A stretch of 64,000 nt of DNA, taken from CAWAYR01 sp050250875. Lineage in GTDB: Bacteria; Acidobacteriota; Vicinamibacteria; Vicinamibacterales; UBA2999. The notes beneath the pieces are model-generated. The model was not told the DNA's origin and did no database searches. It saw nothing but the letters and a program-made list of their open reading frames with translations. Shown here one piece after another: positions 53,326 through 62,408 of the stretch. The position numbers and the translations under genes are program-made. Where the stretch lies: NCBI GenBank assembly GCA_050250875.1, contig JBFWNV010000001.1, positions 558,001 through 622,000 on the forward strand, written 5' to 3'. Numbering within the stretch: position 1 is the stretch's first letter; each line of letters opens with the position of its first letter.

Positions 53326-55875
53326 ATGACAGTTGCCGTCCGGTCGGTAGTGGGATGCGTCGTCGCGGTGCTGCTGGTGGCCCACGGGGCCGGAGCGCAG
53401 GTCTATCCGGCGGCGAAGACCGGCGGCAACTACATGCACAACTACTACTTCCCGCCGGCGGCGAGCAGCACGCCGTGGTGGCCGTCGTGGGCGCCCGACG
53501 GCAGGCGCATCGCCTTCGCGATGGACGGCTCGATCTGGACCATCGAGGTCGGCGGCAGCGTGGCGCGGGAGATCGTCTACGACGCCGGCACCTACCTGTC
53601 GTCGCCCGAGTACTCGCCCGACGGCCGCTGGCTCGCCTACACCGCCGACGACGACGGCAGGAGCATCAACCTGCGCGTCCTCAACCTGGCCACCGGGGCG
53701 TCCACCGCACTCACCACCGGCGCGCAGGTGAACGTCGAGCCGGCATGGTCGCCTGACGGCAAGCGCCTCGCCTACGTCTCGACCGCGCCGAACGGCTGGT
53801 TCAACGTGTTCGTGATGGAAGTGATCGACGGCAAGCCCGGCGCGATCACCCAGGTGACCACCGACAACGACTTCGGACGCGAGCGCCTCTACTTCAGCCC
53901 GATCGACGTCCACATCTCACCGGCCTGGTCGCCCGACGGCAAGGAGCTGCTGCTGGTCTCGAACCGCAGCATCCCGCTCGGCTCGGGCGGGATCTGGCGG
54001 GTGCCGGTCGTCGCCAACGTCATGGGATCGCCGGCGGCCAGGCTGATCCACAAGGAAGAGACGCTCTACCGCACGCGCCCGCAGTGGTCGCCCGACGGCA
54101 AGCGGCTGGTCTACGCCTCGCACCTCGGCGGCCAGTTCACCGAGCTGTTCGTGCTGCCGACCACCGGCGGCGAGCCCTACAAGCTGACCTTCGGCGAGCA
54201 CGACCACTTCCTGCCGCGCTGGTCGCCCGACGGCGAGTGGATCGCCTACATCTCGAACGAGGAGGGCCTGCCGCAGCTGAAGCTCCTCAAGGCCTGGGGC
54301 GGCGAGCAGCGCCGCGTGTGGATCACCGAACGGCGCTACATGCGGCCGATGGGCACGGTCACCGTGCGGATCGTCGATGACGCCACCGGCGAGGAGACGC
54401 CGGCCCGCGTCTATCACACCGCCGCCGACGGCAAGCCGTACACGCCCCCGGACTCGTACGAGCGGCTGGCGACGCTGAACCGGCACGTGTTCCACACGCC
54501 GGGGCGCTACACCACGCGGGTGCCGGTCGGCCGGCTCGTCATCGACGTCGCCAAGGGCTTCGAGTACGACGTCGCCCGGACCACGCTCGACGTCAAGGCC
54601 GGCGAGCACCAGCCGGTGACCATCCGCCTGAAGCGCATGGTCGATCTGTATGCGCGCGGCTGGCGCTCCGGCAGCAACCACGTGCACATGAACTACGCCG
54701 GCAACCTGCACAACACGCCGGCGAACATGCTGCTGATGGCCAAGGCGGAGGACATGAGCATGACCAGCCTCCAGATCGCCAACAAGGACAACCGCGTCCT
54801 CGACTACCAGCACTACACGCCCGGCCAGGCCCACCACCCGGTGTCGGGGGGCGACTACCTGATGCACGTCGGCCAGGAGTACCGGCCGCCGTTCTACGGC
54901 CACATCTCGCTCTTCAACCTGAAGGAGCACCTGATCTCGCCGTTCGTCACCGGCTACGAGGGCACCGGCATCGAAAGCCTGTATCCGTCGAACACCGACA
55001 TCTTCCGCTACGCGAAGCAGCAGGGCGGCATCGGCGCCTACGTGCACCCCTACTACGCCGACGGCGACCCGCTCGAGACCAACCTGGGCACCGCCAAGGG
55101 CTTCCCGGTCGACGTGGCGCTCGAGGCGCTCAGCTACCACGAGCTGTGGTCGCAGAGCGCCGGCGATGCGCCGCTGCTGGTCTGGTACCACGCCCTGAAC
55201 AACGGCTTCCGGGTGCCGGTGACCGGCGGCGAGGATTCGATCTCCAGCCTGCACCGGGTCGAGCTGGTCGGCGTGTCGCGCGGCTACTTCCACATCGGCG
55301 ACCAGCCGTTCACCTGGGACTCGTGGATGAAGGCCCTGCTCGCCGGCAAGGGCTTCGTGACCAACGGCCCGTTGCTGCAGTTCGCCGCCAACGGCGCCGG
55401 CATGGGCGAAGAGGTGACGCTGCCGGCCGGCGGCGGCCGCGTGACCTTCAGCGGCGCGCTCGACTCGATCGTGCCGGTCGAGCGCTTCGAACTGGTCGCC
55501 AACGGCCAGGTCGTGCAGACCTTTCCACTCACCGGCGACAAGCGCCACGCCACCTTCGAGCTCCCCCTCGAGGTGAAGGCCAGCGGCTGGTATTCGCTGC
55601 GCGCCATCGGCGCGCCGCACACCTTCCCCGTCGAGAACACCCGGCCGCAGGCGGTCACCAACCCGATCTACGTCATGGTCGGGTCGCAGCCGATCCGCAG
55701 CAAGGCCTCGGCCGACTACTTCGTGCGATGGATCGACAAGCTCACCGCCATGGCGTCGGCCGACCGCGGCTGGCGCAGCGACAAGGAAAAAGCGCACGTC
55801 CTCGGCCAGTTCAGGGAGGCGCGCGACATCTACCTGGCGCGCGGCAAGGAGGCCGCCGCGGCGGGTCGGCCGTGA
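53326..55875 (+). CDS. Secreted PD40 beta-propeller fused to CehA/McbA-type metallohydrolase
   Basis: An 849-residue exported protein (signal VVGCVVAVLLVAHGAGAQ). Residues ~40-360 contain TolB/PD40 repeats (SWAPDGRRIAFAM; WSPDGKRLAYVS; WSPDGEWIAYIS). A beta-sandwich linker with ETPARVYHTAADG follows. The C-terminal ~400 residues are PHP/CehA-McbA-like, with NHVHMNYAGN as the first metal motif and GAYVHPYYADGDP as a second. CehA/McbA enzymes hydrolyse carbamates or nucleotide-like esters. The ATG is preceded by AGGAGA. The substrate is unknown. Confidence 0.8.
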   Translation: MTVAVRSVVGCVVAVLLVAHGAGAQVYPAAKTGGNYMHNYYFPPAASSTPWWPSWAPDGRRIAFAMDGSIWTIEVGGSVAREIVYDAGTYLSSPEYSPDGRWLAYTADDDGRSINLRVLNLATGASTALTTGAQVNVEPAWSPDGKRLAYVSTAPNGWFNVFVMEVIDGKPGAITQVTTDNDFGRERLYFSPIDVHISPAWSPDGKELLLVSNRSIPLGSGGIWRVPVVANVMGSPAARLIHKEETLYRTRPQWSPDGKRLVYASHLGGQFTELFVLPTTGGEPYKLTFGEHDHFLPRWSPDGEWIAYISNEEGLPQLKLLKAWGGEQRRVWITERRYMRPMGTVTVRIVDDATGEETPARVYHTAADGKPYTPPDSYERLATLNRHVFHTPGRYTTRVPVGRLVIDVAKGFEYDVARTTLDVKAGEHQPVTIRLKRMVDLYARGWRSGSNHVHMNYAGNLHNTPANMLLMAKAEDMSMTSLQIANKDNRVLDYQHYTPGQAHHPVSGGDYLMHVGQEYRPPFYGHISLFNLKEHLISPFVTGYEGTGIESLYPSNTDIFRYAKQQGGIGAYVHPYYADGDPLETNLGTAKGFPVDVALEALSYHELWSQSAGDAPLLVWYHALNNGFRVPVTGGEDSISSLHRVELVGVSRGYFHIGDQPFTWDSWMKALLAGKGFVTNGPLLQFAANGAGMGEEVTLPAGGGRVTFSGALDSIVPVERFELVANGQVVQTFPLTGDKRHATFELPLEVKASGWYSLRAIGAPHTFPVENTRPQAVTNPIYVMVGSQPIRSKASADYFVRWIDKLTAMASADRGWRSDKEKAHVLGQFREARDIYLARGKEAAAAGRP

Positions 55876-55921
55876 CGGCATCGGGCTTGCTCCTGCTCGG
55901 CCATCTGAAGGAGGATCCGCG

Positions 55922-56236
55922 ATGGAGCCGCTGGAGATGGAAGACCTGCTCAGGAATATCGACGACCGGCTGACGCGGGTCGAGCAGAAACTGCCAACCC
56001 TTGCTACGAAGGACGACCTGACGGCGTTCGCCACCAAGGCCGACATGCGGGAGGAAGGCGAACGCACGCGGCGACACTTCGACGTGGTCGCCGAGAAGAT
56101 GCGCGACGACGTACGGCTCTCACTCGAGGGGCATCAGCGGCTGACCGAGCGCGTCGACGACCTCGAGCGATCGACCGGCGCCCTCGATCGCCGGGTCCGG
56201 CTGCTCGAGGCTGGCGCCCCTCGGCGCAAACGCTGA
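55922..56236 (+). CDS. Small coiled-coil protein, unknown function
   Basis: Unrecognised 104-residue, highly charged protein. Almost the whole length shows heptad-like patterning (IDDRLTRVEQKLPTL; RLTERVDDLERSTGALDRRVRLLE) and no cysteines or membrane segments. It has a strong ribosome site (AGGAGG, seven bases before ATG), so it is likely a real gene. It resembles short hypothetical coiled-coil proteins found in toxin-antitoxin or endonuclease-associated contexts, but no partner is present. Confidence 0.6.
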   Translation: MEPLEMEDLLRNIDDRLTRVEQKLPTLATKDDLTAFATKADMREEGERTRRHFDVVAEKMRDDVRLSLEGHQRLTERVDDLERSTGALDRRVRLLEAGAPRRKR

Positions 56237-56244
56237 CGGCGGCA

Positions 56245-56757
56245 GTGGCCGAGTTTCGGTTCTGTCCCGTCTGCGGCCAGCCGCTCGAGCCGCGCGTCCT
56301 CAAGCTCGGCGAGCCGATGCGGCTCGTCTGCACGAGCGCGCTGTGCGGCTTCGTCTTCTATCTCGATCCGAAGGTGGCCGTCGGCACGATCATCGGGATG
56401 CCGGACGGGCGGATCGTGCTGGTGAAGCGCGCCATCGAACCGGGGTTCGGCCTGTGGGTCTTTCCCGGCGGCTACGTCGATCGCGGCGAGGACGTGCGGC
56501 TGGCGGCGGTGCGCGAAGCCCGCGAGGAGGCCGGCATCGACGTCGGCCTCGGCGATCTCGTCGGCATCTACTCGTACCCCGGCACCACGCCGGTGGTCAT
56601 CGTCTACCGGGCGACGTGGCTCCGCGGCGAGCTGGCCGTGGACGACGAGAACTCCGAGATCCGCACCTTCGCCGCCGCCGATCTGCCGTGGGCCGAGCTG
56701 GCCTTCCGCAGTACCCGCGAAGCGCTGCGCGATTACCTCGGCGCCGGCGTCGCGTAG
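56245..56757 (+). CDS. Nudix hydrolase with N-terminal zinc ribbon
   Basis: A 170-residue NUDIX pyrophosphatase. The Nudix box GGYVDRGEDVRLAAVREAREEAGI is represented by its core REAREEAG near residue 95. An N-terminal CPVCG...C-x4-C zinc ribbon resembles NudC-like and ADP-ribose pyrophosphatase proteins. The GTG start is eight bases after the coiled-coil gene. Its last 25 bp overlap the convergent aldolase gene. The likely substrate is a nucleotide sugar or ADP-ribose. Confidence 0.87.
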   Translation: MAEFRFCPVCGQPLEPRVLKLGEPMRLVCTSALCGFVFYLDPKVAVGTIIGMPDGRIVLVKRAIEPGFGLWVFPGGYVDRGEDVRLAAVREAREEAGIDVGLGDLVGIYSYPGTTPVVIVYRATWLRGELAVDDENSEIRTFAAADLPWAELAFRSTREALRDYLGAGVA

Positions 56758-57815
56758 GGACCGACCGTCGGCTTGCCCTGGGTGTTGGCCAGCGCGCCCA
56801 GCTCCGCGGCGGCGCCGCGGGCGATGAGCGCGGTTTCGCTGGCGTTCTGGAAGCAGGTGAAGTCGGGCCGATCGCGCCAGGCGAACGGCCCGCACAGCCG
56901 CACGCCGGCGGCCAGTGCGGCGTCGTGCACGATGTTGATCACCCGTTCGTAGTCGGGCTGGCCCTGGCGGTAGCCGGTGAAGTTGGCCAGATCGCCGCTG
57001 GCGGCGAAGATCGCCGTCACGCCCGGCACCTTGGCAATCGCCTCGACGTTCTTCACCCCTTCGAGCGTCTCGATCATCAGGATGAGGACGATGTTGTCGT
57101 TGGCGGTGGCGCGGTAGCCGCCGGGCACGCCGCCCCACATCGCCGGGTCGAAGGCCTGGCCGCCGCCGTTGCTGCGCCGGCCCATCGGCGGGAAGTAGGC
57201 CCAGTCCACCACCTCGCGGGCCTCTTCGACGGTGTCGACCGTCGGGACCACGAGCACCAGGGCGCCGGCGTCGAGGGCGTGCTGGATCTCGCGCTCGTCG
57301 GTGTAGGCGATGCGCACGCCGGGCACGGCCTTGGCCTGCGGGCAGGTGCGCCACATCCGCGCCGCCGCCTGCCAGTCGCGCTGGTCGTGCTGCATCTCGG
57401 TCCAGATGAAGTCGTAGCCGGCGTTGGCCATGGCGCAGTAGACGCTCGGATCGGTCGCTCCGAAGACCGTCGCGCCGGTGACCTTGCCGCCCTGCTGCAT
57501 CTTCACCTTGACCGGGTTCCAGATCGGCCGGGCCGCCGGCGGGTCGAAGGCGTTGCCGTACTTCCACGGCGCCGCGTCGAAGCGGCCGGTGTTGGTGGCG
57601 CCGGCGGGCGCCGCTTCGCGGGCCCGGCTGTCGGTACCGGCCCTGGCGGCCAGCGGGAACTCGGCCGCACCGGGAGCGGCGTTGTTCGCGTAGGGGTCGG
57701 CGCTGGGGGCCGGCGTCTGCGGGCGGGGCTGCGGCTGTTGTGACTGCGACTGCGCCGCGAGCACCGAGGCCACCACCGCGGCCGCACCGACGAGCACCGA
57801 GATGCGCTTGGTCAT
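56733..57815 (-). CDS. Exported HpcH/HpaI-type aldolase
   Basis: A 360-residue class II pyruvate-type aldolase homologue: WTEMQHDQRDW (metal/His region), VLVVPTVDTVEEA, IETLEGVKNVEAIAKVPGV and ASGDLANFTG match the HpcH barrel. Unusually it has a signal peptide (SVLVGAAAVVASVLAAQ) and a ~60-residue Gln/Pro/Ala-rich linker before the barrel, so it should act outside the cytoplasm. The ATG has GGGAGG upstream and overlaps the stop of an 11-codon micro-ORF. Confidence 0.82.
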   Translation of the reverse strand: MTKRISVLVGAAAVVASVLAAQSQSQQPQPRPQTPAPSADPYANNAAPGAAEFPLAARAGTDSRAREAAPAGATNTGRFDAAPWKYGNAFDPPAARPIWNPVKVKMQQGGKVTGATVFGATDPSVYCAMANAGYDFIWTEMQHDQRDWQAAARMWRTCPQAKAVPGVRIAYTDEREIQHALDAGALVLVVPTVDTVEEAREVVDWAYFPPMGRRSNGGGQAFDPAMWGGVPGGYRATANDNIVLILMIETLEGVKNVEAIAKVPGVTAIFAASGDLANFTGYRQGQPDYERVINIVHDAALAAGVRLCGPFAWRDRPDFTCFQNASETALIARGAAAELGALANTQGKPTVGPYATPAPR

Positions 57816-57844
57816 CTGTCCCTCCCTACGGCTGGAACCGCCAT
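57812..57844 (-). CDS. Possible micro-ORF overlapping the aldolase start
   Basis: ATG plus nine codons (MAVPAVGRDR), with a TGA that overlaps the aldolase ATG (ATGA). It begins nine bases after TAGCAT (57859-57854), a possible -10. Unlike the MFS case, the aldolase has its own strong SD, so coupling would be optional. Confidence 0.3.
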   Translation of the reverse strand: MAVPAVGRDR

Positions 57845-57869
57845 CGAGGGCGCATGCTAGCACGTGCGT

Positions 57870-59747
57870 TCAGCGCCGCGGCGGACCACCGCGCCCGCCC
57901 GACAGCCCCTCGGTGAGCCTGGCAACGACCTCGGCACGCCCGGGCACGACGTGCAGCAGCCGCGCCCCCGGCACCTCGGCGACGACGTCGGCGCGCAGGT
58001 CTTCGCGGGCCAGCTGGCGAGGCACCAGCTGCGCGGTGCTGCCGAACCCCGGCATGTCCTTGAGCACGTCGACGACGATCAGCCGCCGCCCCTCGCGGGT
58101 CGCCCGCGCCAGCAGCGGCGCCAGCTCGAAGGCCGCCGACGCGCCGGTGTAGGTGCCGGTCGGCTCGGCACCGCGCATCACCACGAAGCGCTCGCGGTAG
58201 AACGGATCGAGGCCGAGCCAGGCGTCGATGCGTCCCGCGGCGGCCAACGTCGCCAGTTCGTCGTGACCGGCGACGAGATCGTCGGACTGAAGTTCGGCGC
58301 GCAGCCCGTCGAGCACCAGCGTCGGCCGTGCCGCCTCGGCCCGCGGCGTGCGGGTGGGGATGCCGCCCCAGCTCTCGAGCGCGACGACGACGAGCGCCAG
58401 CCCGCCGAGCGCGGTGACGACGGGACGGACCGCACGCGCCGTCGCGGCGGCGATCGCTGACAGGTCGACGGCGAGCGCGCACGCCATGAACGTCACCGGC
58501 AGCAGCAGATAGCGGGTGGTGATGCCCGACTCAATCACGCCGAACCAGAGCACCCAGCCAATCCACAGGACGTGGAGCGCGCGCTGGGCCGGCGTCCAGG
58601 GCGCGCCGAGGCCGGCGGCACGGGCCAGCAGGCCGGCGAGCGTCGCGGCGAGGGCCAAAGGCGTCTCGTGCACCAGGTGCGCGAACATGTCGAGCGGATA
58701 CGCGGTGCCGGTGGTGATGGCCAACTCGGCGGCATCCGCCACCGGGCGGCCGGAGGTGGTGAGCGCGGCGATCCAGAACGCCGTGCCGGCCGCGAACACC
58801 CCGAGAGCGGCGGGCACCAGCCGGCGTGACACCGCCGGCAGCAGCGGCAGCGCCGTCAACACGAGGGTCGGGCCCACGGCGAGCTGGCCGAGCGCCGCGG
58901 CCACGCCGCCGGCGGCGAGCAGCGCGGCGGCAGCCGCGTCGACCCGCGCGCGCACCGCCGCCAGGCCGAGCGCGACGGCCACGCCGAAGCCGGCGGCGAC
59001 CGGCAGGGCGGCGACCAGGGCCACCGGCGGCCGTTCGAACAGGTTCAGCACCTGCCAGACGAAGAAGCGGCGCACCATGACATCGCCGTTGGAGGGCGGC
59101 GCCAGGGCGTGAACGGCGAGGATGACGGCCTGGCCGGCCGCCAGGCCGGCGGTGACGGCCGCGGCGCGCGCGATCCAGTCCCGCCGCTCGCCGCCGCGCG
59201 TCATCACGGCGGCGGCCACCGGCACCGCCACCAGCGTGAACGCCAGCTCGTGGGTCCACCGCGCGACCGCCGCGGTCAGGGCGACGACGGCCAACGCCCG
59301 CCACGACACCGACAACCGCGTCAGCCACGCCAGCACGGCGAGATAGGCGAGCAGAAACGGCGCGTAGAAGCGCGCGGTGGTCGCCGACACCCAGAACGGC
59401 AGCGACACGCCCGCCACGAGCACGGCCATCACCGCGGCGGCCGTCGTGGCGTGCCGCCGCACCTCCACGAAGATCACGGCCAACGCGGCCGCCGACGCCA
59501 CCAGGCTCAGCCCGCGCGCGGGCCACAGGCCGTCGCCGCCGCCGCTGACCAGCGCCGCGGCATAGGAATAGAGCAGCCCGCGATCGTAGAGCAGCCCCGA
59601 GGGCAGCAGCGGCAGGCCGTGCGCCTGGATGCCGCGCACCGCGTAGCGGGTGAACTCTTCGTCGGGCGAGTAGCCGGGCCGCGCCAGGTCGGGCGCCAGC
59701 AGCGCGGCGACGATCGCGCCGGCCGCGAACAGCCAGCGCCCCGCCAT
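57870..59747 (-). CDS. Membrane glycosyltransferase, GT39/ArnT-like
   Basis: A 625-residue integral membrane protein with about 11-12 hydrophobic segments in the first ~430 residues and a ~180-residue soluble C-terminal domain. The acidic pair in PGYSPDEEFTRYAVRG, at the first periplasmic loop, is the catalytic feature of GT39/ArnT/PMT-type enzymes that use polyprenyl-phosphate sugars. It could use the sugars activated by the GT2 enzymes at 9998-11532. It starts eight bases after the aldolase gene. Confidence 0.7.
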   Translation of the reverse strand: MAGRWLFAAGAIVAALLAPDLARPGYSPDEEFTRYAVRGIQAHGLPLLPSGLLYDRGLLYSYAAALVSGGGDGLWPARGLSLVASAAALAVIFVEVRRHATTAAAVMAVLVAGVSLPFWVSATTARFYAPFLLAYLAVLAWLTRLSVSWRALAVVALTAAVARWTHELAFTLVAVPVAAAVMTRGGERRDWIARAAAVTAGLAAGQAVILAVHALAPPSNGDVMVRRFFVWQVLNLFERPPVALVAALPVAAGFGVAVALGLAAVRARVDAAAAALLAAGGVAAALGQLAVGPTLVLTALPLLPAVSRRLVPAALGVFAAGTAFWIAALTTSGRPVADAAELAITTGTAYPLDMFAHLVHETPLALAATLAGLLARAAGLGAPWTPAQRALHVLWIGWVLWFGVIESGITTRYLLLPVTFMACALAVDLSAIAAATARAVRPVVTALGGLALVVVALESWGGIPTRTPRAEAARPTLVLDGLRAELQSDDLVAGHDELATLAAAGRIDAWLGLDPFYRERFVVMRGAEPTGTYTGASAAFELAPLLARATREGRRLIVVDVLKDMPGFGSTAQLVPRQLAREDLRADVVAEVPGARLLHVVPGRAEVVARLTEGLSGGRGGPPRR

Positions 59748-59754
59748 CGATGGC

Positions 59755-61200
59755 CTAGTCAGAAAGCCCTATGGCCTTGCGCTCTTCGAGCGTGATGGTC
59801 CCGGCGGCCGCCTGCCGCGACGCCTCGAGGCCGAGCACCGGACCGAGCGTGCCGGTGAATCTCGCGACCACCGCCGCGGTGCCGTTGATCCGCAGCTTGC
59901 CCATCAGGAACGCGAACTGGTCTTCGAGCGTCTTGCCGATGACGGCGCGGACGTCGGCCGGCAGCTCCCACAGCCGCGCCTTGAACGGCCCGATCGCCTT
60001 CTTGCGCGCCTTGTAGAGGAACTGCTCGTCGGTGTCCGTGGCCTTCTTCTCTTCCTGGGCGTGCTCGCGGACCCAGGCGTACATCTCGGCCTTGAGCGCC
60101 GCCGGGAACGCCGGGTGGTCGTAGACCATGTTCTGGAAGTTGGTGGCGAGGTGGATCTCGCAGGCGCCGACGCGCGGAAAGGCATCGAAGGCGTCGGCGC
60201 TGAGGGTCGACGCGCCGTGCTGCACCGCCCCCGCCAGTCCGTATTCCTCGCGGGCCAGCCGCGACAGCTCCTGCAGCGTGTCGAGGTCGATCTTGACGTC
60301 GCTCTTCACCTTGCCGTCGGGGCCGACGAAGCCGCCGTGCGCGGTGCCGGTCTGGACGCTGATCTTGCTGATGCCGACCAGCCCCTTGCCGCGGGCGGCC
60401 AGCGCCCGGGTGTAGCCCTGCATGAAGGCGTGGAGTTCGTGGACGTCGGAGTTCTTGCCGCCCACCTCGCCGATCTCGCCGCCCACCGACACGGTGACGC
60501 CCTTCGGTTCGTGACGGCGGATGAACGCCGTGAAGTCGGCGGCCAGCTCGCAGTTCACGGCCTGCTGCTCCGCCAGCGTCGGCTTGTCGAGGTCGACCAG
60601 CGTCGAGGTGTCGATGTCGATGTTGTAGAAGCCGGCGGCGATCTCCTCGCGGATGAGGCTGCGCAGCGTCTCGAGCTCCTTGTCGCGATCGGGCGAGGCG
60701 TACTTCTTCAGCGCCACCTGCACGTGGTCACCCTGCAGGAAGAGCGGTCCGCGGAAGCCCTCGCGCAGCGCCGCCGCGGCCATGATCGCCGCGTACTCAT
60801 GCGGCCGCTGCTCGGTGTAGCCGATCTCGGAGCGGGCGATCTCGAGGATGAAGGCGCCGGCGTCGAGCCCCCGGGCGGCGCGCATCACCGCGCGGCCGGT
60901 GTCGTAGGCGATCATCCGCACGTTGATCGCCGGCACGGTGAAGCCGCCGGCCTCGCCCCGCCCCATCGCCATGTAGAGGTCGTGGACGGAGCCGAACCGG
61001 ATGCCCTGCGCCGCGGCCAGGTGCAGGATCACCCAGCGCGCCGTGCCCTTGATCTCCGGCGTCGCGCCGAACACCGCGGTGTGCGCCAGGCGATCGACGA
61101 GGTCCGCCGGCGGCGGGGCCGCGGCCGTGAGGCGGTCGCCGTCGATGGCGGCGACGCCGGTGAGTGCGGCAGTGAGGTCGGCGACGGAGTTGAACACCAT
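59755..61200 (-). CDS. Class II fructose-bisphosphate aldolase family protein
   Basis: A 481-residue zinc aldolase-barrel protein, longer than the 300-360 residues of typical FbaA. It has an N-terminal helical extension and a C-terminal ~90-residue addition. Barrel motifs are FLQGDHVQ (Asp-His), GGEIGEVGG, SVQTGTAHGGFV (His) and QHGASTLS (His). It may cleave fructose- or tagatose-bisphosphate, or a related ketose. A -10 like TAAAAT (61242-61237) lies at the end of thiI, about 40 bases upstream. Confidence 0.82.
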   Translation of the reverse strand: MVFNSVADLTAALTGVAAIDGDRLTAAAPPPADLVDRLAHTAVFGATPEIKGTARWVILHLAAAQGIRFGSVHDLYMAMGRGEAGGFTVPAINVRMIAYDTGRAVMRAARGLDAGAFILEIARSEIGYTEQRPHEYAAIMAAAALREGFRGPLFLQGDHVQVALKKYASPDRDKELETLRSLIREEIAAGFYNIDIDTSTLVDLDKPTLAEQQAVNCELAADFTAFIRRHEPKGVTVSVGGEIGEVGGKNSDVHELHAFMQGYTRALAARGKGLVGISKISVQTGTAHGGFVGPDGKVKSDVKIDLDTLQELSRLAREEYGLAGAVQHGASTLSADAFDAFPRVGACEIHLATNFQNMVYDHPAFPAALKAEMYAWVREHAQEEKKATDTDEQFLYKARKKAIGPFKARLWELPADVRAVIGKTLEDQFAFLMGKLRINGTAAVVARFTGTLGPVLGLEASRQAAAGTITLEERKAIGLSD

Positions 61201-61238
61201 GTGTGTGGCCCTCGAGGCTCGTGGAACAGCCGTCTATT

Positions 61239-62408
61239 TTAGCAGCTCGGCCACTCGACGCGCTCGACGGCCGGCGCGGCCGTCGCGGCCTCGGCCATGG
61301 CGTCGAGCGGCAGCTGGCGTTCGGCGTCCTCGACGTCGGCGAGCCGGACGCGGGTCAAGGGACGCCGCGGCGTGAACAGCGTGCAGCAGTCCTCGTCGGG
61401 CAGGATCGAAATCGGATACGAGCCGAGCCGCTGCGCCTCGGCGGTGATCTCCTCCTTGGTCATGCCGACCAGCGGACGCAGCGTCAGCAGATCGGTGACG
61501 GCGCCGACCACGGCGAGGTTGTCGAGCGTCTGCGACGCCACCTGGCCGACCACGTCGCCGGTGACCAGCGCCCGGGCGTGCACGGTGCGGGCCAGCCGCG
61601 CGGCGATGCGCAGCATCAGCCGGCGGTAGACGACGACGCGCATCGGCCCGGGCACCGTCATCGTCACCTGCCGCTGCAGCTCGCCGAACGGCACGAACAT
61701 CACGTGGGCGCCGAGCTGGTAGGGCGCCAGCACCCGCACCAGCTCGCGCACCTTGTCGATCGACGCGTGCGAGGTGAACGGGTGACCGTGAAAGTGCAGG
61801 AAGGTGGCGTGGCAGCCGCGCCGGATCATCCGCCACGCCGCCACCGGCGAGTCGATGCCGCCGGAGAGCAGCACCAGCACCCGGCCGCCGGTGCCGACCG
61901 GCAGACCGCCGGCCCCGGGCTGCTTGTCGAAGTAGCAGTAGGCGCGGCCCGGGACGATCTCGACCCACAGGACGAACGCCGGATGCGACAGGTCCACCCG
62001 CCAGCCGGTCTCGTCCTGGACGCGGCTGCCGACCGCCCGCTCGACCTCCGGCGACGCGATCGGGAACTGCTTGTGGGCGCGCCGCACCTCGACCCGGAAG
62101 CTCGGCACCGGGCGGTCGCGCGGCAGGTCGCGCAGCACCGCCTCGGTGATCGACTCGACGTCGGGAGTGGTGACGGTGGCGACGGCGAAGTTGGCCAGGC
62201 CGCACACCACGCGCAGCCGCCGCACCGCCTCGGCCACGTCGGCCGCCGGCCCCAGCGCGATCTCGAGACGGCCCATCGGCAATTGCACCGGGCCGACGTC
62301 GAGGCCGGCGAGCGCGTCGCGGACGTTGCGCGCCAGGTGGCGGATGAACCAGGGGCGGTTCTGCCCTTTGAGGGCGATCTCCTGGTAATGCGCGAGAAGA
62401 ACTCTCAT
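61239..62408 (-). CDS. thiI: tRNA 4-thiouridine sulfurtransferase ThiI (no rhodanese domain)
   Basis: Transfers sulfur to uridine 8 of tRNA and may serve thiamine thiazole synthesis. The 389 residues contain a ferredoxin-like/THUMP region (LLAHYQEIALKGQNR; SFRVEVRRAHKQFP) and the adenylating PP-loop VLLSGGIDSPVA near residue 183. It ends in PDEDCCTLFTPRRPLT without the rhodanese domain of E. coli ThiI, so an IscS-type desulfurase must give sulfur directly. The ATG overlaps the hpnE stop. Confidence 0.93.
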   Translation of the reverse strand: MRVLLAHYQEIALKGQNRPWFIRHLARNVRDALAGLDVGPVQLPMGRLEIALGPAADVAEAVRRLRVVCGLANFAVATVTTPDVESITEAVLRDLPRDRPVPSFRVEVRRAHKQFPIASPEVERAVGSRVQDETGWRVDLSHPAFVLWVEIVPGRAYCYFDKQPGAGGLPVGTGGRVLVLLSGGIDSPVAAWRMIRRGCHATFLHFHGHPFTSHASIDKVRELVRVLAPYQLGAHVMFVPFGELQRQVTMTVPGPMRVVVYRRLMLRIAARLARTVHARALVTGDVVGQVASQTLDNLAVVGAVTDLLTLRPLVGMTKEEITAEAQRLGSYPISILPDEDCCTLFTPRRPLTRVRLADVEDAERQLPLDAMAEAATAAPAVERVEWPSC

